Assembly (NCBI RefSeq): GCF_000203915.1
Contig: NC_008390.1
Location: forward strand, 3,286,001 to 3,350,000
Reading direction: 5' to 3'
Length of the DNA stretch: 64,000 bases
Origin: Burkholderia ambifaria AMMD
Lineage (GTDB): Bacteria; Pseudomonadota; Gammaproteobacteria; Burkholderiales; Burkholderiaceae
A program made the translations under genes and the position numbers. Shown here one piece after another: positions 36,179-45,418 of the stretch; the stretch's first letter is position 1; each line of letters begins with the position of its first letter. Under the pieces are notes generated by a model. It saw only the letters and a program-made list of their open reading frames with translations. It was not told where the DNA came from and ran no database searches.

Positions 36179-38299
36179 ATGACGTCATCCAGCCGCCGCC
36201 GTTTCCTGCATACCGTCGCACAATCGGCGGGCGCCGCCGTCGCGCTCAACGCGTTCCCTGAATCGATCCGCCGCGCGCTCGCGATTCCGGCCGCGCGCGG
36301 CACCGGCACGATCCGCGATGTGCAGCACATCGTCGTGTTCATGCAGGAGAACCGCTCGTTCGACCATTACTTCGGACACCTGCGCGGCGTGCGCGGCTAC
36401 AACGACCGCTTCCCGATCCCGCTGCCGAACGGCAAGCCGGTGTGGTACCAGCCGTCGAAGGAAGACCCGACGAAACCGGTGCTGCCGTTTCGGCTCGACA
36501 CGAAGACGACCAGCGCGCAGTGCCTCGGCGCGCTCGACCATTCGTGGGCGAAGACCCACGCGGCGATCGACGGCGGCCGCTACGACCAGTGGCCCGCGAA
36601 CAAGACCGACATGACGATGGGCTATCACGTGCGCGAGGACATCCCGTTCCACTATGCGCTCGCCGATGCGTTCACCGTGTGCGACCACTACTTCTGCTCG
36701 CTGCCGGGGCCGACGCACCCGAACCGCGCGTACCTGATGACGGGCACGGTCGACCCGACCGGCAAGTTCGGCGGCCCGCTGCTCGACAACGCCGACTACG
36801 TCGACGGCGACCTGCCGCCCGCGTATCAGCTGCTGTCGTGGACGACCTTCCCCGAACGGCTCGAGGCGCACGGCGTGTCGTGGCAGATCTACCAGCAGGG
36901 GCTCACCTGGGCTGACCCGTACAACGGCAACTACGGCACGAACATCCTGCAGAACTTCACGAACTTCATCAACGCGAAGCCGGGTTCGTCGCTGTACCAG
37001 CGCGCGCAGACGGTGCGCACGCTCGACAACCTGAAGGACGACGTGATCAACGACCGGCTGCCGCAGGTGTCGTGGCTGCTGCCGCCCGCCGCGTTCTCGG
37101 AGCATCCGAAATACACGCCCGCGTACGGCGCGAACTACACGTCGCAGATCCTCGACGCGCTGACGTCGAATCCGGACGTGTGGGCGAAGACCGTGCTGTT
37201 CATCATGTACGACGAGAACGACGGCTTCTTCGACCACGTCGTGCCGCCGCAACCGCCCACCTCCGCCGCGCAGGGCGCGTCGACCGTGACGACCGACGGC
37301 GAGCTGCATACCGTCGTGAACCCGGGGCGCGGCGGCAGCTACACCGCCGACGGGCTGCCGTACGGCCTCGGGCCGCGCGTGCCGATGACGGTCGTGTCGC
37401 CGTGGTCGAAAGGCGGCTTCGTGTGCTCCCAGGTGTTCGACCACACGTCGGTGATCCGCTTCATCGGCGAGCGCTTCGGCATCGACGAGCCGAACATCAC
37501 GCCGTGGCGCCGCACCGTGTGCGGCGACCTCACCGCCGCGTTCGACTTCCGCTCGTCCGACGCATCGTTTCCGTCGCTGCCCGATACGAGCCAGTACCGC
37601 TCGATCGCCGACCAGCAATGCACGTCGCAACCCGCGCCCACCGTGCCCGCGACGCCGTCGCCGATCGTCCCGCAGGAGCCCGGCGTGCGGCCCGCACGCG
37701 CGCTGCCTTACGAACTGCATGTGAACGCGAGCATCTACGGCGGCAACACGCTGCGCATCGAGTTCGCGAACCGCGGCAACCAGGGCGCGCACTTCCAGGT
37801 GTACGCGACGAACCGCACCGACGGCCCGTGGCGCTACACGGTCGGCGCGCGCCGCGTGCTGCACGCGGACTTCGACCTGACGGAGACGAACGGCGTGTAT
37901 GCGTTCTCGGTGTACGGGCCGAACGGCTTCGTCCGGATGTTCGCGGGCAACGTGTCGGTCGCGACCGCGCGCCGCCGCAACCACGCGCAGCCGGAGGTGA
38001 AGGCCGGCTACGACATCGCGAACGGCAACCTGTACCTGAAGCTGCGCAACCATGGCGCAGGCCACGTCACGCTGACGCTGGCCGACAACGCATACGGCGC
38101 GCCCGCGCGCCAGGTGACGCTGCACGGCGGCGACGAACGCGTCGAGCAGTGGGCGCTCGCGTCGAGCCACCACTGGTATGACGTTACGGTGAGCGACGGC
38201 GCGAACGGCACGTTCTCGCGCCGCTTCGCGGGTCACGTCGAGAACGGCCGGTCGAGCTACTCGGATCCGGCCGCGGTGGCGCCCGTCTCGGCGTCGTAG
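36179..38299 (+). CDS. phosphocholine-specific phospholipase C, Tat-exported
   Basis: A 706-aa exported phospholipase C of the PlcN/PlcH family. The N-terminus SSRRRFLHTVAQSAG is a Tat signal. The phosphoesterase domain opens IRDVQHIVVFMQENRSFDHY and contains YDENDGFFDHVVPP and SHPNRAYLMTG-like (GPTHPNRAYLMTG) metal-site segments. Two C-terminal beta domains (LPYELHVNASIYGGNTLRIE and later) are typical of bacterial phospholipase C. It hydrolyses phosphatidylcholine-type lipids outside the inner membrane. Burkholderia usually has several paralogs; this one is alone with a small lipoprotein upstream. Confidence 0.92.
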   Translation: MTSSSRRRFLHTVAQSAGAAVALNAFPESIRRALAIPAARGTGTIRDVQHIVVFMQENRSFDHYFGHLRGVRGYNDRFPIPLPNGKPVWYQPSKEDPTKPVLPFRLDTKTTSAQCLGALDHSWAKTHAAIDGGRYDQWPANKTDMTMGYHVREDIPFHYALADAFTVCDHYFCSLPGPTHPNRAYLMTGTVDPTGKFGGPLLDNADYVDGDLPPAYQLLSWTTFPERLEAHGVSWQIYQQGLTWADPYNGNYGTNILQNFTNFINAKPGSSLYQRAQTVRTLDNLKDDVINDRLPQVSWLLPPAAFSEHPKYTPAYGANYTSQILDALTSNPDVWAKTVLFIMYDENDGFFDHVVPPQPPTSAAQGASTVTTDGELHTVVNPGRGGSYTADGLPYGLGPRVPMTVVSPWSKGGFVCSQVFDHTSVIRFIGERFGIDEPNITPWRRTVCGDLTAAFDFRSSDASFPSLPDTSQYRSIADQQCTSQPAPTVPATPSPIVPQEPGVRPARALPYELHVNASIYGGNTLRIEFANRGNQGAHFQVYATNRTDGPWRYTVGARRVLHADFDLTETNGVYAFSVYGPNGFVRMFAGNVSVATARRRNHAQPEVKAGYDIANGNLYLKLRNHGAGHVTLTLADNAYGAPARQVTLHGGDERVEQWALASSHHWYDVTVSDGANGTFSRRFAGHVENGRSSYSDPAAVAPVSAS

Positions 38300-38302
38300 C
38301 CG

Positions 38303-38329
38303 CGTCACGCCGCTGCGCAGCGCGTGACG
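38303..38329. terminator. hairpin between convergent genes
   Basis: CGTCACGC (38303-38310) and GCGTGACG (38322-38329) form a perfect 8-bp stem between the phospholipase stop and the serine hydrolase stop. There is no T-run; terminator role inferred from position. Confidence 0.45.
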
Positions 38330-38336
38330 GTGAGTG

Positions 38337-38960
38337 TCAGATCGCGTGCGCGAGCGCGCGGTCGACAAGCGCGGCGTCGAAGCCGTCGTCCGCATCGCGA
38401 AAGCGCAGCGGCGCCGCGCAATGTACCAGCGTGTCGACGAAATATTTCGCGCGCGGCCATGGGCCGAAGCCGGCCGCGGTGTTGATGTGCCCCGCGTCGC
38501 CGAGGTTCACGAATGCGCTGCCGAGCCGCTGTGCGAGCGTGCGCGCATCGGCGAGCGGCATCCACGGATCGGTCTCGCTGCCGATCACGATCGACGGCGC
38601 CGCGAGCCGGCGCGCGTCGAACGGCCCGGCGAACGTGAACTTCTTAGGACTGGCCGGTGCGACGAGCAGCACGCCCGCGACGTCGGCCGTCTGCGGCCAT
38701 TGCGCGAGCGCATGCGCGGCCGCGAGGCAGCCGAAGCTGTGCGCGGCGAGCACGAACGGGCCGCGCTCACGTTCGAGCAGCGCGCGCACCGACTGCGCCC
38801 AGCGCGCGAGATCGGGGGCGTCCCAGTCGGCCTGTTCGACCCGCAGCGAACGCGGGAACTGCCGCTCCAGCCAGGTCTGCCAGTGGGCGCCTTCGCTGCC
38901 GTGCAGGCCCGGAACGGTCACGAGCCGCGGCGGCCACGCCGATTTGCTGCATGCGCGCAT
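38337..38960 (-). CDS. RBBP9/YdeN family serine hydrolase
   Basis: A 207-aa alpha/beta hydrolase. The opening VTVPGLHGSEGAHWQTWLE is the family signature. The nucleophile is Ser75 in LAAHSFGCLA, an acid is in GSETDPWMPLADA and the histidine is in GDAGHINTAAGFGPWP. The function of the bacterial family is poorly known. ATG 38960 was chosen; the frame runs 100 codons further upstream only because the 27-bp minisatellite is open in this frame. Confidence 0.85.
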   Translation of the reverse strand: MRACSKSAWPPRLVTVPGLHGSEGAHWQTWLERQFPRSLRVEQADWDAPDLARWAQSVRALLERERGPFVLAAHSFGCLAAAHALAQWPQTADVAGVLLVAPASPKKFTFAGPFDARRLAAPSIVIGSETDPWMPLADARTLAQRLGSAFVNLGDAGHINTAAGFGPWPRAKYFVDTLVHCAAPLRFRDADDGFDAALVDRALAHAI

Positions 38961-39060
38961 GATTGCCCTCGCTTGCTTTGCTTGGAGACGAGGTTCGATT
39001 GTGGCGCGCCGCGCGCGGCGGCCGAACCAATATTTTGTGCTTTGCTTCTGCGCGCGACGG

Positions 39061-39215
39061 GCACCCGGGGGCGGCCACCGGCGACGGGCGCCCGGGGACG
39101 GCCGCCAGCGATGGGCACCCGGGGACGGCCTCCGGCGACGGGCACCCGGTGAAGGCCGCCGGCGATAGGCACCCGGCGAAGGCCACCGCGGATGGCCACC
39201 GGCGACGGGCACCCA
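39061..39215. repeat. 27-bp minisatellite between divergent genes
   Basis: A GCACCCGGGGACGGCC-type unit starts at 39061, 39088, 39115, 39142, 39169 and about 39195, a strict 27-bp period, with an off-phase copy near 39209. Being a multiple of three it is open in frames of both strands. It lies in the 420-bp gap between the serine hydrolase (38960) and VOC (39382) starts, where promoters should be. Confidence 0.85.
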
Positions 39216-39381
39216 AGGACGGCCGCCGTCGGCCACCCATGCGAGCCGCGCCACGCGCACCGGCGCCCCCCGCGGCGACGCAACCCGCCGCGAAACCGTA
39301 GAATGTGGGCTTCCCGCTTGCCATGCATCGGATCGAAACCCGCGCGCCGCCGCGCCGGTGCCGATCGACAGGAGACGCCCG

Positions 39382-39819
39382 ATGTCCGCTACGCCCGCCG
39401 GCGCGCTGCGCCCGTTCCATCTCGCCTTTCCCGTATCGAGCCTCGCCGACGCCCGCGCGTTCTACGGCGGCCTGCTCGGCTGCCCCGAGGGCCGCAGCTC
39501 GGATCACTGGGTCGACTTCGACTTTTTCGGCCACCAGCTCGTCGCGCATCTCGCGCCGGACGAAACCGGCGCGAGCGCGGTGAATCCGGTCGATGGCGAC
39601 AACGTGCCCGTGCGCCATTTCGGCGTCGTGCTGTCGATGGACGAATGGCACGCGCTCGCCGACAAACTGAAGGCCGCGCACACGCGCTTCGTGATCGCGC
39701 CGCACATCCGTTTCAAGGGCGAGGTCGGCGAGCAAGCGACGATGTTCTTCCTCGATCCGTGCGGCAACGCGCTCGAATTCAAGGCGTTCGCCGACATCGG
39801 CCAGCTGTTCGCGAAGTAA
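39382..39819 (+). CDS. VOC family (glyoxalase/dioxygenase-like) protein
   Basis: A 145-aa vicinal-oxygen-chelate protein with two beta-alpha-beta-beta-beta modules. The first metal ligand His is in RPFHLAFPV, another His in RHFGVVLSM, and the C-terminal Glu in [14 protein letters not shown]. The activity is unknown; family members include glyoxalase I, extradiol dioxygenases and resistance proteins. AGGAGA precedes ATG 39382. First gene of a tight five-gene run, 4 bp ahead of ghrA. Confidence 0.85.
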   Translation: MSATPAGALRPFHLAFPVSSLADARAFYGGLLGCPEGRSSDHWVDFDFFGHQLVAHLAPDETGASAVNPVDGDNVPVRHFGVVLSMDEWHALADKLKAAHTRFVIAPHIRFKGEVGEQATMFFLDPCGNALEFKAFADIGQLFAK

Positions 39820-39823
39820 GCGC

Positions 39824-40765
39824 ATGAAGATCCTGTTCTACTCGCCGCACCAGGAAGCCGACGCATGGCGCGACGCGATCGCGCAGGCGCTGCCCGACGC
39901 CGAGCTGCGCGCATGGCAGCCGGGCGACACGGCCGCCGCCGACTACGCGCTCGTGTGGCGCGCGCCGCGCGAGCTGTTCGCGCCGCGCGACGGCCTGCGC
40001 GCGATCTTCAATCTCGGCGCGGGCGTCGACGCGCTGCTCGCACTCGAGCACGCGCATCCCGGCACGCTGCCGCGCGACGTGCCGCTGGTGCGCCTCGAGG
40101 ATTCGGGCATGGCGCAGCAGATGATCGAATACGTGACGCACGCGGTGCTGCGCTACCTGCGCCGCTTCGACGAATACGAAGCGCTGCAGCGCGAGCGCCG
40201 CTGGCAGGTGCTCGAACCGCATCCGCGCGCGCGCTTCACCGTCGCGGTGCTCGGCCTCGGCGTGCTCGGTGCGCAGGTCGCGCAGGCGCTCGCCGCGCTC
40301 GGCCTGCCGGTGCGCGGCTACAGCCGCAGCCCGAAGCGGCTCGACGGTATCGACACCTTCGCGGGCGACGACGCATTCGACGCGTGCATCGACGGCGCGA
40401 AGGTGCTCGTGAACCTGCTGCCGAGCACACGCGATACCGACGGGATCCTGTCGGCGCGCACCTTCGCCCGGCTCGCGCCGGGTGCGTACCTGGTGAACGT
40501 CGCACGCGGCGCGCATCTCGTCGAAGCCGACCTGCTCGACGCCCTCGCAAGTGGCCAGCTCGCCGCGGCGACGCTCGACGTGTTCCAGCACGAGCCGCTA
40601 CCGGCCGATCATCCGTTCTGGCACGCGCCGCGCATCACGATCACGCCGCACTGTTCGGCCGAGACGCTGCGCGACGAAGCGGTCGAGCAGATCGCGGGCA
40701 AGATCCGCGCGCTCGAGCGCGGCGAGCGGGTCGGCGGCATCGTCGACTACGCGCGCGGCTACTGA
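39824..40765 (+). CDS. ghrA: glyoxylate/hydroxypyruvate reductase A
   Basis: A 313-aa 2-hydroxyacid dehydrogenase reducing glyoxylate and hydroxypyruvate with NAD(P)H. The Rossmann motif is VLGLGVLGAQVAQAL. Catalytic region: NVARGAHLVEADLL with Arg, the acidic residue in LDVFQHEPLPADHPFW, and the His in ITPHCSAET. Short length and wording match GhrA (YcdW) rather than GhrB. It follows the VOC gene by 4 bp and precedes the lyase gene by 29 bp. Confidence 0.92.
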   Translation: MKILFYSPHQEADAWRDAIAQALPDAELRAWQPGDTAAADYALVWRAPRELFAPRDGLRAIFNLGAGVDALLALEHAHPGTLPRDVPLVRLEDSGMAQQMIEYVTHAVLRYLRRFDEYEALQRERRWQVLEPHPRARFTVAVLGLGVLGAQVAQALAALGLPVRGYSRSPKRLDGIDTFAGDDAFDACIDGAKVLVNLLPSTRDTDGILSARTFARLAPGAYLVNVARGAHLVEADLLDALASGQLAAATLDVFQHEPLPADHPFWHAPRITITPHCSAETLRDEAVEQIAGKIRALERGERVGGIVDYARGY

Positions 40766-40794
40766 ATTCCGCCCTACACAAACTGGAGACAACC

Positions 40795-41727
40795 ATGACG
40801 TTCCCCACCGCCGTCAAGATCGTCGAAGTCGGCCCGCGCGACGGGCTGCAGAATGAAAAGACCTTCGTGCCGACCGACGTGAAGATCGCGCTCGTCGACC
40901 GGCTGTCGCGCGCCGGTTTCCGCAACATCGAGGCCGCGTCGTTCGTGTCGCCGAAATGGGTGCCACAGATGGCCGACGGCGCCGACGTGATGGCGGGCAT
41001 CGAACGTCGCGCGGGCACCGTGTATTCGGTGCTCACGCCGAACCTGAAGGGCTTCGAGAACGCGCTCGCCGCACGCGCGGACGAAGTGGTGATCTTCGGC
41101 GCGGCGAGCGAGGCGTTCTCGCAGCGGAACATCAACTGCAGCATCGCGGAAAGCATCGCGCGCTTCGAGCCGGTCGCGAAGGCCGCGAAGGATGCCGGCG
41201 TGCGGCTGCGCGGCAGCGTGTCGTGCACGCTCGGCTGTCCGTACCAGGGCGAGGTGCCGGTCGCGTCGGTCGTCGACGTCGTCGAACGCTTCGCCGCGCT
41301 CGGCTGCGACGAGATCGACATCGCCGACACGATCGGCGTCGGCACGCCGAAGCGCACGCGCGAAGTACTGTCGGCCGTCACGCGCGTGTTTCCGCGCGAA
41401 CGGCTGTCGGGCCATTTCCACGACACCTACGGCCAGGCGCTCGCGAACATCTACGCGGCGCTGTTCGAAGGGATCGAGATCTTCCACGCGTCGGTCGCCG
41501 GCCTCGGCGGCTGTCCGTACGCGAAGGGCGCGACCGGCAACGTCGCGACCGAGGACGTGCTGTATTTGATGCAGGGCCTCGGCATCGACACCGGCATCGA
41601 CCTCGCGCAGGTGGTCGCCGCCGGCGACTTCATCTCGAACGCGATCGGCCGCGCGAACGTGTCGCGCGCCGGCCGCGCGCTGCTTGCGAAGGCGCAGAGC
41701 GCGACCGACGCGCCGAGCTGCGTCTGA
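40795..41727 (+). CDS. hydroxymethylglutaryl-CoA lyase
   Basis: A 310-aa DRE-TIM metallolyase splitting HMG-CoA into acetoacetate and acetyl-CoA, the last step of leucine degradation. The metal motif VEVGPRDGLQNE opens the protein, GHFHDTYGQAL supplies metal-binding histidines, and the signature GGCPYAKGATGNVATED holds the catalytic cysteine. The start ATG 40795 has GGAG upstream (CTGGAGACAACC). Third in the five-gene run; the rest of a leucine pathway is not in the window. Confidence 0.94.
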   Translation: MTFPTAVKIVEVGPRDGLQNEKTFVPTDVKIALVDRLSRAGFRNIEAASFVSPKWVPQMADGADVMAGIERRAGTVYSVLTPNLKGFENALAARADEVVIFGAASEAFSQRNINCSIAESIARFEPVAKAAKDAGVRLRGSVSCTLGCPYQGEVPVASVVDVVERFAALGCDEIDIADTIGVGTPKRTREVLSAVTRVFPRERLSGHFHDTYGQALANIYAALFEGIEIFHASVAGLGGCPYAKGATGNVATEDVLYLMQGLGIDTGIDLAQVVAAGDFISNAIGRANVSRAGRALLAKAQSATDAPSCV

Positions 41728-41749
41728 CCCCGACACTCACGGATTCTCC

Positions 41750-42256
41750 ATGACGACACCCACTTCATTCGACTCCCTCCCCGATTCCGCGCGACGCGTC
41801 GCGTTGCTGCTGCGCGAGCGCGGGCATTCGAAAGGCATCGTGATGCTCGCCGAAACCGGCAAGACCTCCGCCGAGGCCGCGGCCGGGCTCGGCTGCTCGG
41901 TCGCGCAGATCGCGAAGTCGATCCTGTTTCGGCGCGAATCGGACGGGCTGCCGGTGCTCGTCGTCGCGAGCGGCGTGAACCGCGTCGACGAGAAGAAGGT
42001 CGCCGCCCAGGTCGGCCCGGTCGGCCGTGCCGATGCGAAGTTCGTGCGCGACCACACCGGCTACGCGATCGGCGGCGTCTGCCCGATCGGCCATCTCGTC
42101 GAACCGGTCACGCTGATCGACGCCGACCTGCTCGCGCTCGACAGCCTGTGGGCGGCCGCCGGCCATCCGCACGCGGTGTTCAACCTGTCGCCGCAGGAGC
42201 TCGTCTCGTTGACCGGCGCACCGGTCGCCGACGTCGCGTTGAGGAACGACGCATGA
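41750..42256 (+). CDS. YbaK/EbsC family aminoacyl-tRNA deacylase
   Basis: A 168-aa editing-domain protein of the YbaK/ProX superfamily that removes wrong amino acids from tRNA. The conserved lysine is in QIAKSILFR, and GGVCPIGHLVEP carries the substrate-loop glycines. It is closer to the short EbsC/YeaK-like stand-alone forms than to ProXp by general look; the exact substrate is not resolved. ATG 41750 is chosen after the lyase stop. Its TGA overlaps the next start by ATGA. Confidence 0.88.
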   Translation: MTTPTSFDSLPDSARRVALLLRERGHSKGIVMLAETGKTSAEAAAGLGCSVAQIAKSILFRRESDGLPVLVVASGVNRVDEKKVAAQVGPVGRADAKFVRDHTGYAIGGVCPIGHLVEPVTLIDADLLALDSLWAAAGHPHAVFNLSPQELVSLTGAPVADVALRNDA

Positions 42257-42459
42257 GCGACGTGCCGGTGGTGGTCGGCACGGTCGCGTCGCCGTGCACC
42301 GACGTCTGCAGGATCGACCCGCGCACCGACTGGTGCGCGGGGTGCCTGCGCACGCGCGACGAGATCAAGGGATGGCGCGCGTCGGACGACGACGCGAGAC
42401 GCGCACTGCTCGCGCGGCTCGACGCGCGGCGGCGCCTGCTCGCCCGGAGCGGCGCATAA
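42253..42459 (+). CDS. DUF1289 family small protein
   Basis: A 68-aa protein with the DUF1289 cysteine pattern: SPCTDVCRIDP, WCAGCLRTRDEIKGW (four cysteines), probably a small metal- or iron-sulfur-binding protein of unknown role. The start overlaps the ybaK-like stop, so it is the last gene of the five-gene run. Confidence 0.85.
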   Translation: MSDVPVVVGTVASPCTDVCRIDPRTDWCAGCLRTRDEIKGWRASDDDARRALLARLDARRRLLARSGA

Positions 42460-42493
42460 AAAAATGCCGTTCGGCCTGTCTGGCGAACGGCAT
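42458..42493 (-). terminator. rho-independent terminator, minus-strand polarity
   Basis: ATGCCGTTCG and CGAACGGCAT pair perfectly over 10 bp with a 10-base loop, and the A-run at 42458-42464 gives a T-tract on the minus strand. It would end transcripts coming from the EamA gene, about 210 bp past its stop, and starts inside the stop codon of the DUF1289 gene. Confidence 0.8.
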
Positions 42494-42702
42494 GAGATCG
42501 GAATCCGGTGAACGTGATCAACGTCACAGCCGCATCATACGAGCGACGCTGCGGCGTCGCATCGGGTGTTTCCCTACAACTTCCTACAGCCTCGTTCGCG
42601 GGCAATCGGTGTTCCCGGACGTGGCGCCAACAAGCGCGGCAGACGGCCCCGTCAGCGAGCCGGAACGGCACGCAGAATTGCCCGCCGAATCGCACGAACG
42701 TT

Positions 42703-43605
42703 TCAGTTGCCGACGCTCGCGCGACGCGCGGGCACGATGCGCCAGCCGAGGTTCACGCCGGCCGCCGCGAGCAGGATCAGCAGCGCGCCGAGCACCTGCG
42801 TCCACGCGAGCGTCTGCCCGAACGCGACGCGGTCGGCGATGATCGCGACGACCGGATAGACGAACGACAGCGCGCCCGTCATCGCGACCGGCAGCTTCTG
42901 GATCGCGCCGTACAGCAGCACGTACATCACGCCGGTGTTCACGACGCCGAGCACGACGAGATCGAGCCACTGCGCGGGCGTCGCCGGCAACGTGCCGAAG
43001 TGGGCGAACGGCGCGAGCAGCACGATGCCGAGGCCGGCCTGCAGCAGCGCGAGCAGATGCGGCGGCGTGCCCTTCAGGTGCTTCGTGACGATCGACGACA
43101 CCGCGTACAGGAACGCCGCGCCGAGCGACAGCGCGACGCCTTCGAGATATTCGCCGGGTACCGCGAGCACCGCCGGCTCGACCCGCACCACGCACACGAG
43201 CCCGACGAAGGCGAGCGCGAGCCACGTGATCGTCGATGCGCTGATCCGTTCGCGGAACACGATCGCGCCGAGCGCGACGAGCATGAACGGCTGTGTGTTG
43301 TAGACGGCGGTCGCCATCGAGATCGACGCGCGCGAATACGCGGCGAACAGCAGCAGCCAGTTCGCGACGATCGCGACGCTGCCGAGCGTCGCCAGCGCGA
43401 GCATGCGCGGCGAGAACAGCGCGCGGCGCAGGAAGCCGAGCGCCGCGCAGACGATCGCGAGCGTCGCGGCGCCGAACAGGCAGCGGAAGAACACGACGTT
43501 GGTGAGCGGTTGCTGCGACGACATCACGAGCCAGCCGATCGTGCCGGACATCATCATCGCGACGACCATCTCGGCGGCGCCGCGGCGGGTTTCGTTCGAG
43601 GCCAT
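42703..43605 (-). CDS. EamA family (drug/metabolite) transporter
   Basis: A 300-aa inner-membrane exporter-type protein with ten hydrophobic segments in two EamA repeats (SSQQPLTNVVFFRCLFG in the first; VSSIVTKHLKGTPP in the second). GGAG lies 7 nt before ATG 43605; ATGs at 43617 and 43665 are alternatives. It is divergent from an Lrp-type regulator, a pairing common for amino-acid or metabolite exporters, so it may export an amino acid; this is inference. Confidence 0.87.
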   Translation of the reverse strand: MASNETRRGAAEMVVAMMMSGTIGWLVMSSQQPLTNVVFFRCLFGAATLAIVCAALGFLRRALFSPRMLALATLGSVAIVANWLLLFAAYSRASISMATAVYNTQPFMLVALGAIVFRERISASTITWLALAFVGLVCVVRVEPAVLAVPGEYLEGVALSLGAAFLYAVSSIVTKHLKGTPPHLLALLQAGLGIVLLAPFAHFGTLPATPAQWLDLVVLGVVNTGVMYVLLYGAIQKLPVAMTGALSFVYPVVAIIADRVAFGQTLAWTQVLGALLILLAAAGVNLGWRIVPARRASVGN

Positions 43606-43718
43606 CAGGGACTCCATTCGACGAGAGAAGATGACTTCGATTCTAGGAACTTGCTTTCCGCGCATCCACGACTAAACTGAAGCGAAACCACCGATTCACC
43701 TTCGAAAGCAAAGCGATC

Positions 43719-44210
43719 ATGTCGAAACGCCTTTCCCCGCCCGCCGTCGCGTCACTGGACGCGACCGACCGCGCGATCCTCGCGGCGCTTGCCGAGGATG
43801 CGCGCATCGCCACCAGCGAACTGGCGCGGCAAATCGGGCTGTCGGCGCCCGCGACCGCCGACCGCGTGCGGCGGCTCGAAGCGCAGGGCGTGATCGCGGG
43901 CTTCACCGTCGAGCTCGACCCGCGCGCGCTCGGCTACACGCTGCAGGCGATCGTCCGCGTGAAGCCGCTGCCGGGGCAGCTGCATCTGGTCGAGGAGGTG
44001 TTGCGGCGGATTCCCGAATTCGTCGAATGCGACAAGGTGACCGGCGAGGACTGCTTCATCTGCCGGCTCTACCTGCGCACGATCGGGCACCTCGACGACA
44101 TCCTGTCGAAGGTGACGGAGCGCGCGGAAACGAGCACGGCGATCGTGAAATCGACGCCCGTGCCGCGCCGCCTGCCGCCGCTCGTCGAAGACGACGCCGC
44201 GCGCCGCTGA
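43719..44210 (+). CDS. Lrp/AsnC family transcriptional regulator
   Basis: A 163-aa Lrp-type regulator. The helix-turn-helix is LDATDRAILAALAEDARIA then LARQIGLSAPATADRVRRLE, and the RAM effector domain follows (VRVKPLPGQLHLVEEV, ECDKVTGEDCFICRLY). It is likely to control the divergent EamA exporter, with a 113-bp gap between starts. Confidence 0.92.
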   Translation: MSKRLSPPAVASLDATDRAILAALAEDARIATSELARQIGLSAPATADRVRRLEAQGVIAGFTVELDPRALGYTLQAIVRVKPLPGQLHLVEEVLRRIPEFVECDKVTGEDCFICRLYLRTIGHLDDILSKVTERAETSTAIVKSTPVPRRLPPLVEDDAARR

Positions 44211-44242
44211 CCGTCGGCGCGACCCGCGGCGGCCGGCGCCGC

Positions 44243-45139
44243 TCACGCGGCCGCGTCGCGCGCGTCGAAGAACGCGAGCAGCTCGTCGATCAGCGCGATG
44301 GGCGCCTCTTCCGGAATGTAGTGCCCGCAATTGAGCGCGCGACCGCTGACGTCGCGCGCGACGCGCCGCCATTCGTCGAGCGGATCGAAGCAGCGGCCGA
44401 CGATCCCATGCTCGCCCCACAGCACGCGCAGCGGGCACGCGACCTTGTTGCCGCGCTCGAGATCCGCGCGGTCGTGTTCGAGATCGATCGTCGCCGACGC
44501 GCGGTAGTCCTCGCACATCGCATGCACGGCGCCCGGCTGCGCGAGCGCGGCGCGATACGCGGCGAGCGCCTCCGGCGCGAACGGCGCGAGCCCGGCGGAA
44601 CGGTTGCCCATCACGCGCTCGATATACGCATCGGTGCGGCCTTCGATCAGCGTTTCGGGCAGCGGCGCCGGCTGGATCAGGAAGAACCAGTGGAAATACG
44701 CGGTCGCGAACGCACGATCCGTTTTCTCGTACATTGCGAGCGTCGGCGCGATGTCGAGCAGCATCATCCGTTCGACGGCCGCCGGATGATCGAGCGCGAG
44801 CCGGTGCGCGACGCGCGCGCCGCGATCGTGCGCGCACACGTGGAATTGCTCGAAGCCGAAATGCCGCATCACGGCGACCTGGTCGGCCGCCATCGCGCGT
44901 TTCGAATACGGCGCATGCCGGGCGTCGCTCGGCGGCCTGCCCGACGCGCCGTAGCCGCGCAGGTCGGTCGCGATCACCGTGAAGTGATTCGCCAGCGTCG
45001 CGGCGACGCGATGCCAGATCATGTGGGTCTGCGGATGGCCGTGCAGCAGCAGAAGCGGCGGCCCCGCGCCTCCTTTGACACCGAAGATGTCGGTGTCCTG
45101 CATCGTCACGCGAAACGATGCAAACGCGTCAAACGACAT
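44243..45139 (-). CDS. haloacetate (fluoroacetate-type) dehalogenase
   Basis: A 298-aa alpha/beta hydrolase that should replace halogen on haloacetates by hydroxyl. Nucleophile Asp105 is in CAHDRGARV. Compared from memory with the studied Rhodopseudomonas fluoroacetate dehalogenase, all key residues are present: Arg106 and Arg109 (carboxylate), Asp129, His150-Trp151 (FHW, halide pocket), Tyr212 and His273 (CGHYIPEE). Cytoplasmic, no signal. Convergent with the Lrp gene and not in an operon. Confidence 0.88.
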   Translation of the reverse strand: MSFDAFASFRVTMQDTDIFGVKGGAGPPLLLLHGHPQTHMIWHRVAATLANHFTVIATDLRGYGASGRPPSDARHAPYSKRAMAADQVAVMRHFGFEQFHVCAHDRGARVAHRLALDHPAAVERMMLLDIAPTLAMYEKTDRAFATAYFHWFFLIQPAPLPETLIEGRTDAYIERVMGNRSAGLAPFAPEALAAYRAALAQPGAVHAMCEDYRASATIDLEHDRADLERGNKVACPLRVLWGEHGIVGRCFDPLDEWRRVARDVSGRALNCGHYIPEEAPIALIDELLAFFDARDAAA

Positions 45140-45418
45140 GGTTTGTTTCTCGTCGGTTTGTTATGGCGGGTATTGTAGGAGCGCGCGGCCGCCTGCTGCG
45201 CGCGGCAGCGGCCCGAATGCGTAGAAAGAGAACACTCACTCGATTGTCTCCACGCCGCGCCGTTTGCTAAGCTCGCGTAGAATCGCACGACCGTTCGTAT
45301 TAATATGGGCGCAGCGCTACGCCGCTACACTCGAAGCATCGTTCGACCGCCAAGCATGCATGCCGAAGCCGGCGCGATCGCGCCGGGGCCGGCCGCCCCT
45401 CGAGACTGGAGACATCAC
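45140..45418. other. divergent intergenic region of the dehalogenase and nitronate monooxygenase genes
   Basis: No gene. An AT-richer stretch TTGTTTCTCGTCGGTTTGTT runs at 45142-45161 and TTCGTATTAATATGG at 45294-45308; both are plausible promoter parts. No operator palindrome was recognised. Confidence 0.4.

Noticed and set aside
38963..39301. 112-codon frame with GDGHPGTA repeats
   Set aside because: Product of the 27-bp minisatellite; no Shine-Dalgarno, and the frame on the other strand is equally open.
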